From NCBI GenBank assembly GCA_015227615.1, contig JAALGZ010000015.1, positions 211,001 to 275,000 of the forward strand: a stretch of DNA of 64,000 bases, given 5' to 3'. The stretch comes from Labyrinthula sp. Ha (lineage: Eukaryota > Sar > Bigyra > Labyrinthulida > Labyrinthulaceae). The notes beneath the pieces are model-generated. The model searched no databases. It worked only from the letters and a program-made list of their open reading frames with translations, and had not been told where the DNA came from. Made by a program: the position numbers and the translations under genes. Shown piece by piece: positions 13,501 through 23,425 of this stretch. Position 1 is the first letter of the stretch; the number at the start of each line of letters is the position of its first letter.

Positions 13501-14160
13501 AAGAGAAGTCCATCGCTGTTAGGGTTCAGCGTTGGTAATTATTCCATGAAGAAACTCAGCTACTCAAAGACTGATTCCTCAAAGACCGGGAAGAAAGTCT
13601 CCACAGCTTCAGGAAGAAGTTCTGGCTCGAAGAAGCTGAGTTATTCAAAGAACCTGGGGCCTAAGCAACACGTATCTATTCAGAGCTATCGCTCAAACAA
13701 CTCTGCTGATAAAGGTTCCGTAGGTTCCTCTGAGAGTAGCTACTTGGAGCCTTTCTTCTGCACACAGCTTATTAAGATGCAGCAAATAAAACCTATTCAA
13801 AAGCAAGTAGAAGAAGGCGAATTGTTTGGCTTACAGTTTTACTATAGTAAAAAGGATCTGGAAAACCCTGGGGAGATGATTGTCGCGCAGGTAGTTATGT
13901 GGTTGGGTGACAGGGGTGAAAGGGACGGTCTTATTGAAAAAATTGATGGTTTAATTGAAGATTTCAACACGCAAGACGGGAATTGGAAAAAACTGCGAAA
14001 ACACGTTGCCAAGAGAGAAAAAAGAAAAAGATTTAGGAAGAAACATGACAGGAACAAAAAAACCTCGGAGAAGAAGAAGAAAAGTGGGCAGACCTCTAAC
14101 CATGCTTTTAGACCAGGTTCTATTCCTAGCAAACCTGTAAATCCGCTCGATTCGTTGTAG
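10549..14160 (+). CDS. Rho guanine-nucleotide exchange factor, PH-PDZ-DH-PH
   Basis: About 1203 residues, single exon. The frame is open upstream to a TTG, but the first ATG is at 10549. Order of domains: an N-terminal PH-like region (about residues 15-85 and 175-275), interrupted by a low-complexity serine-rich insertion; a basic linker; a PDZ domain at about 414-497 with the carboxylate-loop-like stretch MGFSL and GVTLGDKVVAVN; a DH (RhoGEF) domain at about 643-904, with the conserved third helix ISAPLQRIQRYHLLF; a second PH domain from about 937 (CTMYLFNDILVVAEE), also carrying a serine/lysine-rich insertion; and a very basic tail. DH-PH modules load GTP onto Rho-family GTPases, and a Rho-type GTPase is encoded at 42483. 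The PDZ should bind a C-terminal peptide of a scaffold or receptor. The tail may bind acidic membrane lipids (inference). Confidence 0.85.
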   Translation: MENYSEGASDKPETFSQLNFLNEANRVWEELGSKENIKHLVYNPPKLLVQEDVFVKLNNDVKRDCRVYVFDKILLIGAARSDAVRPRPRKTMGESASKPSSGSSTDYIWFGDKKTASSVADSSEIDDSGHKLPMDGAVDVRSHLSSESELTETLAANSEIRAVLEEMDRQDRSMMGKKQFKLKIWIELKKVRVKYAKKGYGDNEELVINISYPTQVQEQIEPGKYIYNNLVDFAQIILPKNQAAKNIMGSLDEALTKIAQDVLQEQMREEMEELAWDVDEDTRRPSEFTNLSSSGRTRSAPGAVKPVSSKKNNSIVGTDKRISNSTTVSSQSGTGSTTSSKKKTRRFAKKKKKLAATAAFYSLPADKREYDENGKPKNSNVLTPEAVKELYKKYDKRQQVRQGDVVEKDEGLDAEFNVTFHAKNMGFSLSSYVPLGPFVCRLIPDGQAELAGVTLGDKVVAVNSTEIKGDMKWQECVEIIKQETKDKSKLRITFVRRQKNEIDRQTREADKVKTLEHNLLVDGTDDVEEVEAPGKVESVITDDEGDIDSLRKKTSMTSMSSDVEVQRKSDVIDPITKKKYPRYTIKKSKKKKKRKFGRKMEVYNQMRNQITTAMELKEFNKNKNKIVKLYENNAELFNVMKDNVVPNVVGIIYAIEELWSTEKGYNEQLNHFRGYYLKLQKAKHQVRCKDLKTGKPFCEHRRPLRMCKQTSRQRIRSVEDRVLEKIFHNMTSIMKLNYVLWTKLQESLGELYEKLMKEQYLDPIELVTSVCKVFEQFTPFLKMYQVYCKSYPDASTNFAEVYKTNKHFRKVVDDHGKVLAAQENKKSGAGLRKQGHNLSGLISAPLQRIQRYHLLFSAIQKELRKYSKFAKDNTDKLPYNEQLFAETQGKIDKAAEQLKGIGFTVELFVGDAVSYQNLVDIYFKMGLNSNKKLDKKLINGLIQPQRKLEQTYTIHMESISEDEIVPECTMYLFNDILVVAEEKSKRSPSLLGFSVGNYSMKKLSYSKTDSSKTGKKVSTASGRSSGSKKLSYSKNLGPKQHVSIQSYRSNNSADKGSVGSSESSYLEPFFCTQLIKMQQIKPIQKQVEEGELFGLQFYYSKKDLENPGEMIVAQVVMWLGDRGERDGLIEKIDGLIEDFNTQDGNWKKLRKHVAKREKRKRFRKKHDRNKKTSEKKKKSGQTSNHAFRPGSIPSKPVNPLDSL

Positions 14161-17100
14161 TTATATCTGTTTGTACTCGTAGAAGGGACTATCGTCTGGT
14201 CTGTATAAACGTATCCAAATAACAAGTTGCGTACAATTTTAATTCAAGTTGTTTCTTTGTTTTAACTTCATCGTTTTCATGTTTTGTTTCAGTTGTTAGT
14301 TACCAGGATGTTAGATGTACCACAATACTTTTAAGAACCGGATGGGAATGCTCTTTTAACCTTTAAGATTAGAAAAAAAAGTGACGCCGGTACAGAAATT
14401 AACATAAAGATTTGTGTTCCTGGAAAATAATGAGCATAGGTGAAGGAGGTTGATTGAAAAGCAGTTGGCTCCCTAAAAGGGCTTCTGACTGATAATAAAA
14501 TGTGCTCCGAATATATATAAGTTCTTATGATCTAACAGGTTGTCGTAGGTGGCCATCCTTGTGACCCAATGTGAAGTCATTGTCGAAAGTAATTTCAGTT
14601 ATTTCTAGAAATGACTCCAGGGCTCTTCCAAATAAATCACTACTAAGTTGCTGCTACCTTACCTATAACTAAGAAGGCTGGCTTAACTTAAACAGGCTTT
14701 TGGTTAAACAATTGAACCCGGCCATTCATCAGAACAACGGGAATCAAAATCATAACAAAGTTCGCAATATCAGTAAATTGGTTTGAACTCAGCGAATTCC
14801 ACGAATTTTGTGAGAATTTTTAGACTCTGATACTTGCATTCTAGTAACATGGATGTTCAAACATCTTATGCACGTGCTCCAGCTTGGACTATGATAACTG
14901 TGTTCGTAGTTGCAGCCATTTAGTTTGAAAGTCTTAAGCTCTTTGACCCCTAGAAGGGAAAGGAAAAAGAAAAACACAACAGAAACATTTGAAAACGTTA
15001 AGAAGACTTTGCTGCAGTACTTCATGAAGAGATTTGAACATTCTTCGCTTCAACTGTGAATTACCAAGTACTGGTTTGCAATTGATGGTTGAGGTTACTG
15101 GTTCATCCTTTAACTGTTTCACCAAACCAAAGTCTCTTTATAGCGCCAGCAGTTCTCACTGGCCTTTCCTGTAATTTGTTGGAAGAGTAGTGTAGCTTTG
15201 TGTACCTTCAACTCCTTTCACTTGTACCTGGAAGATGATAAAGCCTCGGTAGAGTAACTGCTACAGGCCTTACAACAGTGAAATCCAGCTTGGAGGTTGG
15301 CTTCGCTACAAGGATCAAGCCAGGTTCTATCATTAAAGAATAGAAAGGGATATAGTTTTGTTTTTAACCTGTTGTACCGCATTTTGGAGACAGGAAGTCT
15401 GAGTCTTAAAATCTAACCCATTGTTTGTATGAGTAAATGTGTTACAAGCTACATAACTTTGTTTGCATAATGTTCCTTAACAGCTTTTTCATTAAGCGAA
15501 AATATTTGAGCTCAAGAATCGTCCAAAAGCTCTAACAGATTGCTGAGAACGAGCCAAAATAATGTTATTGCTTAGTTTTTTGTAAATTTGAGTCTTGTTG
15601 TTATGATGAATGGCCTGTTTAAATAGTTTTAGCAAAAGACGTTTAAATTAAGTTGCTCCTTAACTTAGAATTCAGTATGATTGCTCTGGTCGACAACATT
15701 AACCTCTTGAACGAGAAACTTTTATGATACTAAAATTTCAATCAGCGGACCAGCTCTGCTACACCTTGTATAACTCCACATACCAATAGGAATGATTGGC
15801 CATAGGGTAAAGTCTGCTGTACAAGACAGCTCAATTACCCGTTTCATGAACCATAACGCAGATAAGTAAATGAGTTGAGGTGGGCAAGACAATCATGCTA
15901 ACTATAAACTTCAGTTTGAATCATAAAAAGTACTTCAAGTCTTTCGAAACTAGTCAATAATTATGTGTTCATGAAGTCACAAAGCAAGAGACTTGAAACT
16001 AGGAAAAAATTGAACGAACAGATAAAGGTGCGCCATTCAAGGATGGTATAATAATTTACTTGTATATTTCTGCTCTTGCACAGTACCTTCATAGTGAGAA
16101 AGAATTAAATATTGAGATCCATCTTTTTTAGTGATAGAATGGGGATAAACAAAGGGCAACATAAGAGCATAATATGTGGAAACAAGTTCCAACTATGAAC
16201 TCTCATGCTAGGTATGGAAATTCTTAAAGGGTAAATGGCTAGGTATCTTACGTATCAACTTAAGACCTCAAAGTCATCAACAAGGAACGTCTAAATAAAC
16301 CTGCGAGGCGAATTCTTTGCCAGCAAGCGCGCTTCAAGTTGCATTATATGAGCACGAACTTTCAAACAACTTAAAAAATTGTCTTGAGAGACTGGGTTCT
16401 AGCTTTTTTTCGAGATCTTGATCCTCATGTAGTAAGTATATCGTATTTTCGTTGTGTAGAGTCACATATAGAATAACTCCTTATATTTAGGGAAGTTGAA
16501 TCACTTAACTAAAGGGCAAAGATAGTAACTTAATACCTGATATAGTCTAGTCAGTTTGTAAAGAAAAGATACCAAATCTGAACCAATTGGATTACCTTAT
16601 CTTAAATGGTTTCGCGTAGAATTTTGTTAATTTCCCAGTCAGAAATACTGAGCTATATAATAGAACCGCAAATTATAGCATTTCAACTCAAAGAATTCAA
16701 GTAAAGCAGTTGTAGCCCTCAACAACTTAAAACAGGGGCTTTAGGATTATGCTAAATGCTACTACAAGCTTCTTTTACCTCCTTTTCTAACCGTAGAACA
16801 GTGCTGTGAGTATTTCAGTGGTTTCCGGAAGCAAAATATGTACATGAAAAACAGTTTTAGAATGGTTAAAGCAATAGAAAATCTTTCCAAAGACTGAGAA
16901 ATATTGTTTTGAACTAAAATTATTAGAGAATGGTTCAAAAACAAGGTAAGTGTTTCAGTGCCGGAAAGTGGTCTTTGTTGGGAGAAGTCCAGGAATTAAG
17001 CTTTCTCATGTCCATGGAAACCTGTACACAGTATTTTTGAGTTTAGAAATACTTCGAAGATATTATTTATATAATGTGTTGTTTACCAAGACATAGTGAT

Positions 17101-20100
17101 GTGAAAATATGGTAGGTGTTTCATTAAATATCTTGTCATGTGTTATGGATTGTGTACAAAGCGTTTAACTGATTAGAAAATTGATTTTCAATAACTCGCA
17201 TATGACATATGGATAAGTAGTTTTATCAGGGAATAACCATGCAGAATAACGATATCTTGGTAAACCAGTACATAGAAATACAATATTACAACTTTCTAAC
17301 AACACAAGAATATGCAGATCTGTCAATCTCTGAACATGAACGGCTTTCATCACGCTCTATCGAAGTGTTAGAGAGTATGAACCAGCCAATAAAACTACAA
17401 AACTAACTCTTTATGATTGTAGGTGGCCTTAATACTATAGGGATTATATAATTACTCTCAATTACTCCAAGGAAAAAGTTCTTGATGATACGGGAGTTGC
17501 ACATGACCATGTTTGCCAAATTGAACGAAACAGCTCTGCAAGTCTAGCTGTTAGCAGCTTTTCCATACCCTACTAAGGCTGAAGGTGTAGTGGTCTCCTT
17601 AAGGAAGAATCTTTCTGGGCGAGTTGTAGATATTAATGTTTGAAACCAAAGAAACCTGGAATCTCCGTGGGTTTTGGATATCAATTCAATTATTAATTTT
17701 GATGGGTTTGTTTTTGAGGCTATAGATACCGAATAATTCATACAAGAAGTAAACGACATAGGGCGATGCAAAACGGTTTACCAATGGGGCTTCGCATCAA
17801 ACAAAGAATCATAAACCTAAAAACCTTGAATAGAGTAAGAAAAACACCACGAATGCATCCGACTGTACGTTCAGACCCATGAAAAAACTAACAGCAATAC
17901 ATATTCGTACTTCCTGCAACTAAACATTCAGAGTTAAGAAGATAATTCTCTTTTTCTACACTGATTTGGAAAAAATCTAGCCAAAAAAGACTTATTAGCG
18001 AAAAAAAAACAACCAGAGTGGATACAAATTTATTCCAAGTGTCAATGACCTTCATATATCATCCAAAAAAAGCCTCTAAAATAATCTGGAGTATTTTTCA
18101 ACCACGTGATGCTCCTAATGTTTTAACTACACGCATTGTAAGGTTTTGAGCAACTGTTCTTGGACTACAATATTGGAAACCATATTTAGTCAGTAACGTT
18201 AGTATGAAAACCTAGTGCTGTTCTATGATCCAGATAATAGAACTAATCAAAATACGAGTATATTGGAAGCATGAAGCTATGTGTTCAGGCTTTAGGCCCC
18301 ATATTCGAGTCTAGACAGTAAACTCAGCTAGCTCCTCTAGTTGAACTCAAGCTTGTGGAAAATTTAATAATAGTTATGAAAAAATTTAAACTCAATAAGA
18401 ACCTAGTTAGAGAGCTTATCGTTTATGATACAATTATTCCAAAGAAAATAGCACATATATATGCAACTATATATTAATGGGTTAATAGGTTCTGTGTCCA
18501 TATAAACTCTTAGCTTTAAAAATACTTTTCGTCAATTCATCTATAGTAGCTTTAATGTAACCTTACATCCATTCAATCATTCTTAATATGCAGTTCAACA
18601 GCATAAAAATGCATAAGCAATTATAGATGTTTGATTTTAATTATTTTTTTCATCTATTCAGCATGTTTCTAACTCTTGAGAGTTTGAATATACAAGGTCA
18701 ATAGTTCCCTAGCCAAAATGCTTACACTGGGGCGCTAGAGTTCCAATTTTCGCTGCAAATATTTCTTACTTCTCGCTGTAGACATAGATGTAGGACTGGA
18801 TTGAATTCATTGATAATTTATCAATAATTAGTTTGCTCATGTTTTCATTATTGATTGATTATGATAATTCCCCAGACAGTTTGGTTGATTATTGATAATC
18901 GATTGAATATCAATACAAGGCTGTGTCACAAGTCCCTGAGCCAAATAGCCACGAAAACAGTTTTTCGGTATTGCACCGTGCGCAAAACTAAAAAAAATAC
19001 ATGGCCCAAACACAGCCTACTACTGGATTGTACCCATGTCATATGACCAGTTTTTAAAGGTTATCATACGACTCAGAAAATATGTAAGAAACTTTTGTAA
19101 ATTCAAAGTAGGGTCGCATAGTCCAGTGTTATATTGATAATCAATTGATAATCAGAATTAAATCAGAATGATTTTATAAAAATCAAAGTTCCAATTCTTT
19201 TATTGATCAGAACCAAAATAATCATCACGCAATTATTCATATTTTTTATCAAACACAACCCCTGGTTACATTTTCTACTATGATTCATCTTTCTCTGTTG
19301 GCCCATAATAAAAGAAGGTGCAAATACATTCGCTAGATTGAAGAAGGAAAAAATTGGTAGACATGCCAGTTTTCGGAGAAACTGTTAATTTTTCTTAAGG
19401 CTCAATGGAGCAAATGCAGTTTCTTTAATGCCCTTAGATTTTATCATGTGGCCTCTGCTCAAACTGGATAAGGTTGTTTGAAGTTCGATTGTGTGCTAAA
19501 GAATAACACTACCATCATTAAAGTAAATAAATTCTTTGTGGTACATAGTATATATTATAAGCAACTAACCAAAAACTAGATTTCGTTATGCTGCAAAGGA
19601 GATATTGGCTTCAAACAGTTTGCATTTTCTGTTTTACATCCTAGAAAAGGAGCTTGCTGTTGGTTCGGCTTATTAGGGGTACTAAAAGAGTTGTTTAGAC
19701 CTGAGTTTATCACTGCACCAAGATCCATAGTTTCGCTAAAGTCCTTGTTTCAACTATTCTGCTTAAGGTTCTTGCTTTCTCCTACGGTTAAAGATTGACG
19801 ATCAAGTTATATTACCCCAAGAGTTAGAGCAAGTAAAGGAGGTGAGAATAAGAAAAACAACAAACACTTATACCATGTAGTGCTACTTCTGTTGCTCTGA
19901 TTTTGTAATCTCTTAAGGGTTTCCTACACGCTACAACTTAGGTAAATCTACCAGTTGATTTATCACGTTTGGTTTCATGGATCCTTTTACACCGCTTACA
20001 CTCTGTTCTTTAGTAACAACAAAGTGCATCTTTTACCTGAAAGGTAATATAACAATAATTAAGTTAACAGAAACTCTAGTCTTTTTTCCACCATCCTGCA

Positions 20101-21295
20101 ATTAAATATGTACTGAGCAGTTTGTTACCTTTGCGTTTCTCAACCAAATTTCTTTATACCTGCATTAAATGTTGTATTTTATGTAGGGATGAGCAAGAGA
20201 TGTTGCATTTAGGAATATGGAAAAACATTTTCAAATTCTAAATTTAAATTCCATCATGCGGCATCTCTCATGCCAAGAGCTTAAAAAAAAACCAACTTGG
20301 AATTTGGAATCCAGAAAATTAGGTTTTTTCCAGATTCAAGTTCCCGTCGCTAGATGGCTACGTGAGATTTGGGTGTTAGACTTCAGGATTAAACTTCGGC
20401 TTGAAATTCCATATTCGAACATCTGGATTTTTTATTCTCTAAATAGGAAAAAAACCTCAACATGAAACCTCGAATTCACAGCTTCAATATTTTGTCAGAT
20501 TAAGGTGCCCATTACTAATCCTGTGGTGAACAAAAGTTAGGGAGAATACCGCTGCTCAGAATGTTTGGGGAAGACTCTGCGAAAACTTGCCATTGACAAA
20601 TTTAAGATCTACATCATTAATTAAACAAAATTCTAGAAGCTTGAGAAACATCAGAAGTTTTGAGGCTTTTCAAACTCTTAGTGAGAATTTTTTTGTGAAT
20701 TCTCAAAGATTGCTCAAAATTTCTTTAGATATACCTCGAGTGCTGGTAGAAAGATAATAAAAGTAACTCTGTGTACAAAAAAATGTAATTAAAATAACTT
20801 TGATTAAATATTAAACATTTTTGAAATGAATGAGTTTCCAAAGTCAATGATTGATCTCAAATTTAGTTAGGTATTGGTAGTAGTACGGATATTATTATTC
20901 CACCGAGCCTTCATCACAAAAGCCTTCCATCAATAGATCATATAATGTACTTCTAAGAAAAGCTTTAAGAAACTGTCGCTTCTCAATCTAAAGAATTTGG
21001 AAATTTCTCAGTCATTCAAAGTCTGGAGAAATTCATCTGAACTCGGTTGACTTCCCCGTGGGATGTTCTGCTGTATCCCTACATAAAGTTTAGCATGAGA
21101 ATCAGATTATAAAACATTAAATCTTCTCTGTTCTATACGGGTAAACACCGGGGAGATGTTCTCCAGAACAAACTTTTTCAGATTTCTTTGCTTTGCCTAG
21201 AACTCGTGGATGCTTTAGATTAGTGACTAAAACTCAACACGACATTACCATGTATTGTACAATTTGCAAAACGGTTGTAGTTTAAAAAAGCTCTA
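14161..21295. other. Gene-poor AT-rich region, about 7.1 kb
   Basis: No supportable gene. Open frames are short, often start with TTG or GTG, and have no recognisable motifs. The only visible structure is the AT-rich inverted-repeat patch at about 18800-19180, listed separately. An 11-codon ATG frame at 21251-21286 (MYCTICKTVVV) lies just upstream of the primase start and could act as an upstream ORF; I have no further evidence for it. Confidence 0.55.
18800..19180. repeat. AT-rich inverted-repeat patch, possible MITE
   Basis: The left side carries TGATTATGATAATTCC and several ATTGATAATC-type words. The right side, near 19135-19165, carries ATTGATAATCAATTGATAAT and AATCAGAATT in the opposite sense. 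Related words recur at about 23645-23725 (GATTCTGATAATTCC ... TATAATCAGAATTAT, itself a short inverted pair) and at about 25668-25690. This pattern fits a decayed AT-rich miniature inverted-repeat element family, but boundaries and target duplications could not be fixed by eye. Confidence 0.3.
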
Positions 21296-22502
21296 ATGGA
21301 AAATCAACTGTTGTTATACTACTCCAAATACTTTCCTGCTGATGAAATTTGCTCTTGGTTAAGTCATGATAGCAATTTAGTCAAGAGAGAATTCTCTTTT
21401 ACTTTGGATCGCAGTGGGTCTGAAATATATATTCGTTATCTATCTTTCCCTGATTCCTCTGCTTTCCGAAGAGAACTAACGGCTAAGAATCCTGTGAAGA
21501 TAGATATTGGAGCAGTTTATAACATTTCACCATCAAAACATAATACTGTTGAAAAGCATAGATTTATACCGGTTGAAAGAGAACTTGTCTTCGATATTGA
21601 TTTAACTGACTATTTTGACGTTATTAATAAATCAGAGGAAGATAAGAAGTCAAGCTCAAAACTATGGACAAAACAGACATGGATTTTTATGTCAACGGCT
21701 ATGAAAATTGTCTCCAAAATACTAACGGATGAATTTGGTTTTGTTAATTTTTTTTGGGTTTTTTCTGGAAGAAGAGGAGTTCATTGTTGGGTATGTGATA
21801 TGAAAGCTAGAATGTTGACAGATTCTTCTCGCTCTGCATTAATGAAAAGAATTTCATTGATATTTGGTGAGAAAATAGATTTTGCTGCGCCAATTTCACC
21901 AGTATAACTGTTTTCATGTTAACATTTAGAATTTGCTGAGATTCAAGGGAATAATCGAAGAAGCATTTCAGAATTGTATGCTTTCGGAGCTAGGTCAAGA
22001 TCTTATGGGAAGCGAGCAGATTAAAACTAGATTATTTAATCTGATCACATTTGATGATCCTAAGCATAAGGAAGCGTTGATGGCTCTTGTGAAAAGTGAT
22101 GATTGGAACGAAATAGAATCTTTCTTTGAGAAAGTTTCGCGAAAGATTAGGAAAAAGGGAAAGTTGAAGAAAGCTGAGGCAATGAAAAGTTCTGCATTGT
22201 TGATGAAATTTTATTGCTTGTATCCAAGGTTAGATGTAAATGTTTCCACACATAGAAATCACTTGCTAAAAGCACCTTTCGCAGTACATCCAAAAACTGG
22301 AAAAGTTTGTGTACCAATATTTGATGTAAAAAACTGCGACAGCTTTGATCCTGAAAAAGTTCCAAATTTGAAGGATCTCGGTGAAATTGAATATGATCAG
22401 CAACTAAGAAACAGTAAGAGGCAGCTAGAAGCCTTTGTGGCAAAATTGAAAGCCCAATCTGCAGCTGAAAAAGAAAATATCCCTGAACCTAATTCTTGGT
22501 AG
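21296..22502 (+). CDS. PRIM1: DNA primase catalytic (small) subunit
   Basis: Synthesises the RNA primer in the polymerase alpha-primase complex in the nucleus. Exons 21296-21901 and 21930-22502 flank a 28-nt intron (21902-21929) and give 392 residues, close to the family's usual length. The catalytic aspartates are D100 and D102 in FDIDLTDY, and D304 in YPRLDVNVS. The nucleotide-binding SGRRGVHCWVCD motif is at about 157-168, and the C-terminal KAPFAVHPKTGKVCVP motif is intact. Oddity: the zinc motif that normally sits between FDIDLTDY and the next helix (two adjacent Cys, then CPKC in the human protein) is replaced by a Lys/Ser-rich stretch with no cysteine at all. All catalytic residues remain, so I read it as functional. 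A divergent second primase copy elsewhere in the genome cannot be excluded. Confidence 0.93.
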
Positions 22503-22689
22503 GTAAGCTTAAATCTTGAATGGAAGAGTTTAACACTCTACGGAAAACCCGGTTTGTTTTTACGGATCAACATAACAACTTCGTGATCTTGCTTTTTCCG
22601 AAAACACAATGAACTTTTCTAGCACAAGGAATTCTAAGGTTTAGTTGTTTGATGATTTCATCACAAGAGAAAAACATTTTCAACTAGAT

Positions 22690-23316
22690 TTAAAACTCTA
22701 TAGCACCAATAAGGGGATGCTGTTTTAAGTGGGTCCAACGACAAGTAGTATTCCATAAATCGCGAACTTTCTTGCTGTGTGAAGCCTTAATAAATACGCG
22801 AGTAATGCTACATGATGTACAGTATTGGCTTCTTGTTCTAGTTATTCCAATGATATTGTGAAAGACAAATGAAGGTTTCCGTCCCTCATAGAGAGAGTAG
22901 CTCTTTCCTGGTGTTTTATATTTATTGCAGAGACATCGAGCTACTATCAAGAGAAGAGCATTTTTATGTACAAGAACGTGGACATCATAGTCTAGTACAA
23001 ATTTTACCTCCTTTGCAGAAGAAGCATTAGACAAACAGAATAGGAAAACACTTGAAGGCGTTAATATGGATTTGTTACATCCTAAGCAGCAACTAGCTTT
23101 TTTTCATAGAGGCTCAACACTTCCCATGTTGAAGTTGTAATCATTATCTGGGAATTGAACTTTGTTTTTTAAATTCAGTGTCACCAGTAGAATCTCATTA
23201 GCTGTGAGGAGTTCAATTTTGAGCCATAGTGGAACCTTTAGCCAAAGAGGAAATATGTTTGTTTTGGAAAATAGGTAAGGGGAGTTTATTTTATATAAAC
23301 TTTGTCGGAATGATTG
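22690..23316 (-). CDS. Possible unidentified protein-coding gene (partial model)
   Basis: A single minus-strand frame is open from 23316 to 23107 and again from 23103 to a TAA at 22690, broken only by one TGA at 23106-23104. A 39-nt GT...AG segment at 23082-23120 would remove the TGA and keep the frame. That is slightly longer than the 28-33 nt introns proven elsewhere, so this is uncertain. The open parts look protein-like, with alternating hydrophobic stretches (LWLKIELLTANEILLV; KFVLDYDVHVLV) and a C-terminus ending THLKQHPLIGAIEF. A further open stretch in another frame lies just upstream (about 23320-23425). I see no credible ATG and no family I recognise. It is convergent with the primase gene. 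It may be a multi-exon gene or a decaying one. Confidence 0.35.
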
Positions 23317-23425
23317 CTAAATGGTGTATGGAGAGCGCAGTATTCCCATGACGCTCTATCAAATAGAGCCTGAATCAATTGACTCTCAAACAAACAAAAG
23401 AAACAAGTATTATTTCATATAAAGA

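Noticed and set aside
13842-14225. 127-codon minus-strand open frame
   Set aside because: It is antisense to the Lys-rich tail of the exchange factor, with no ATG context or motifs; a shadow of the real gene.
23104-23106. In-frame TGA as selenocysteine or a reassigned codon
   Set aside because: TGA is used as a stop by the CmoA-CmoB and kinase genes here, and a GT...AG segment can explain its position.
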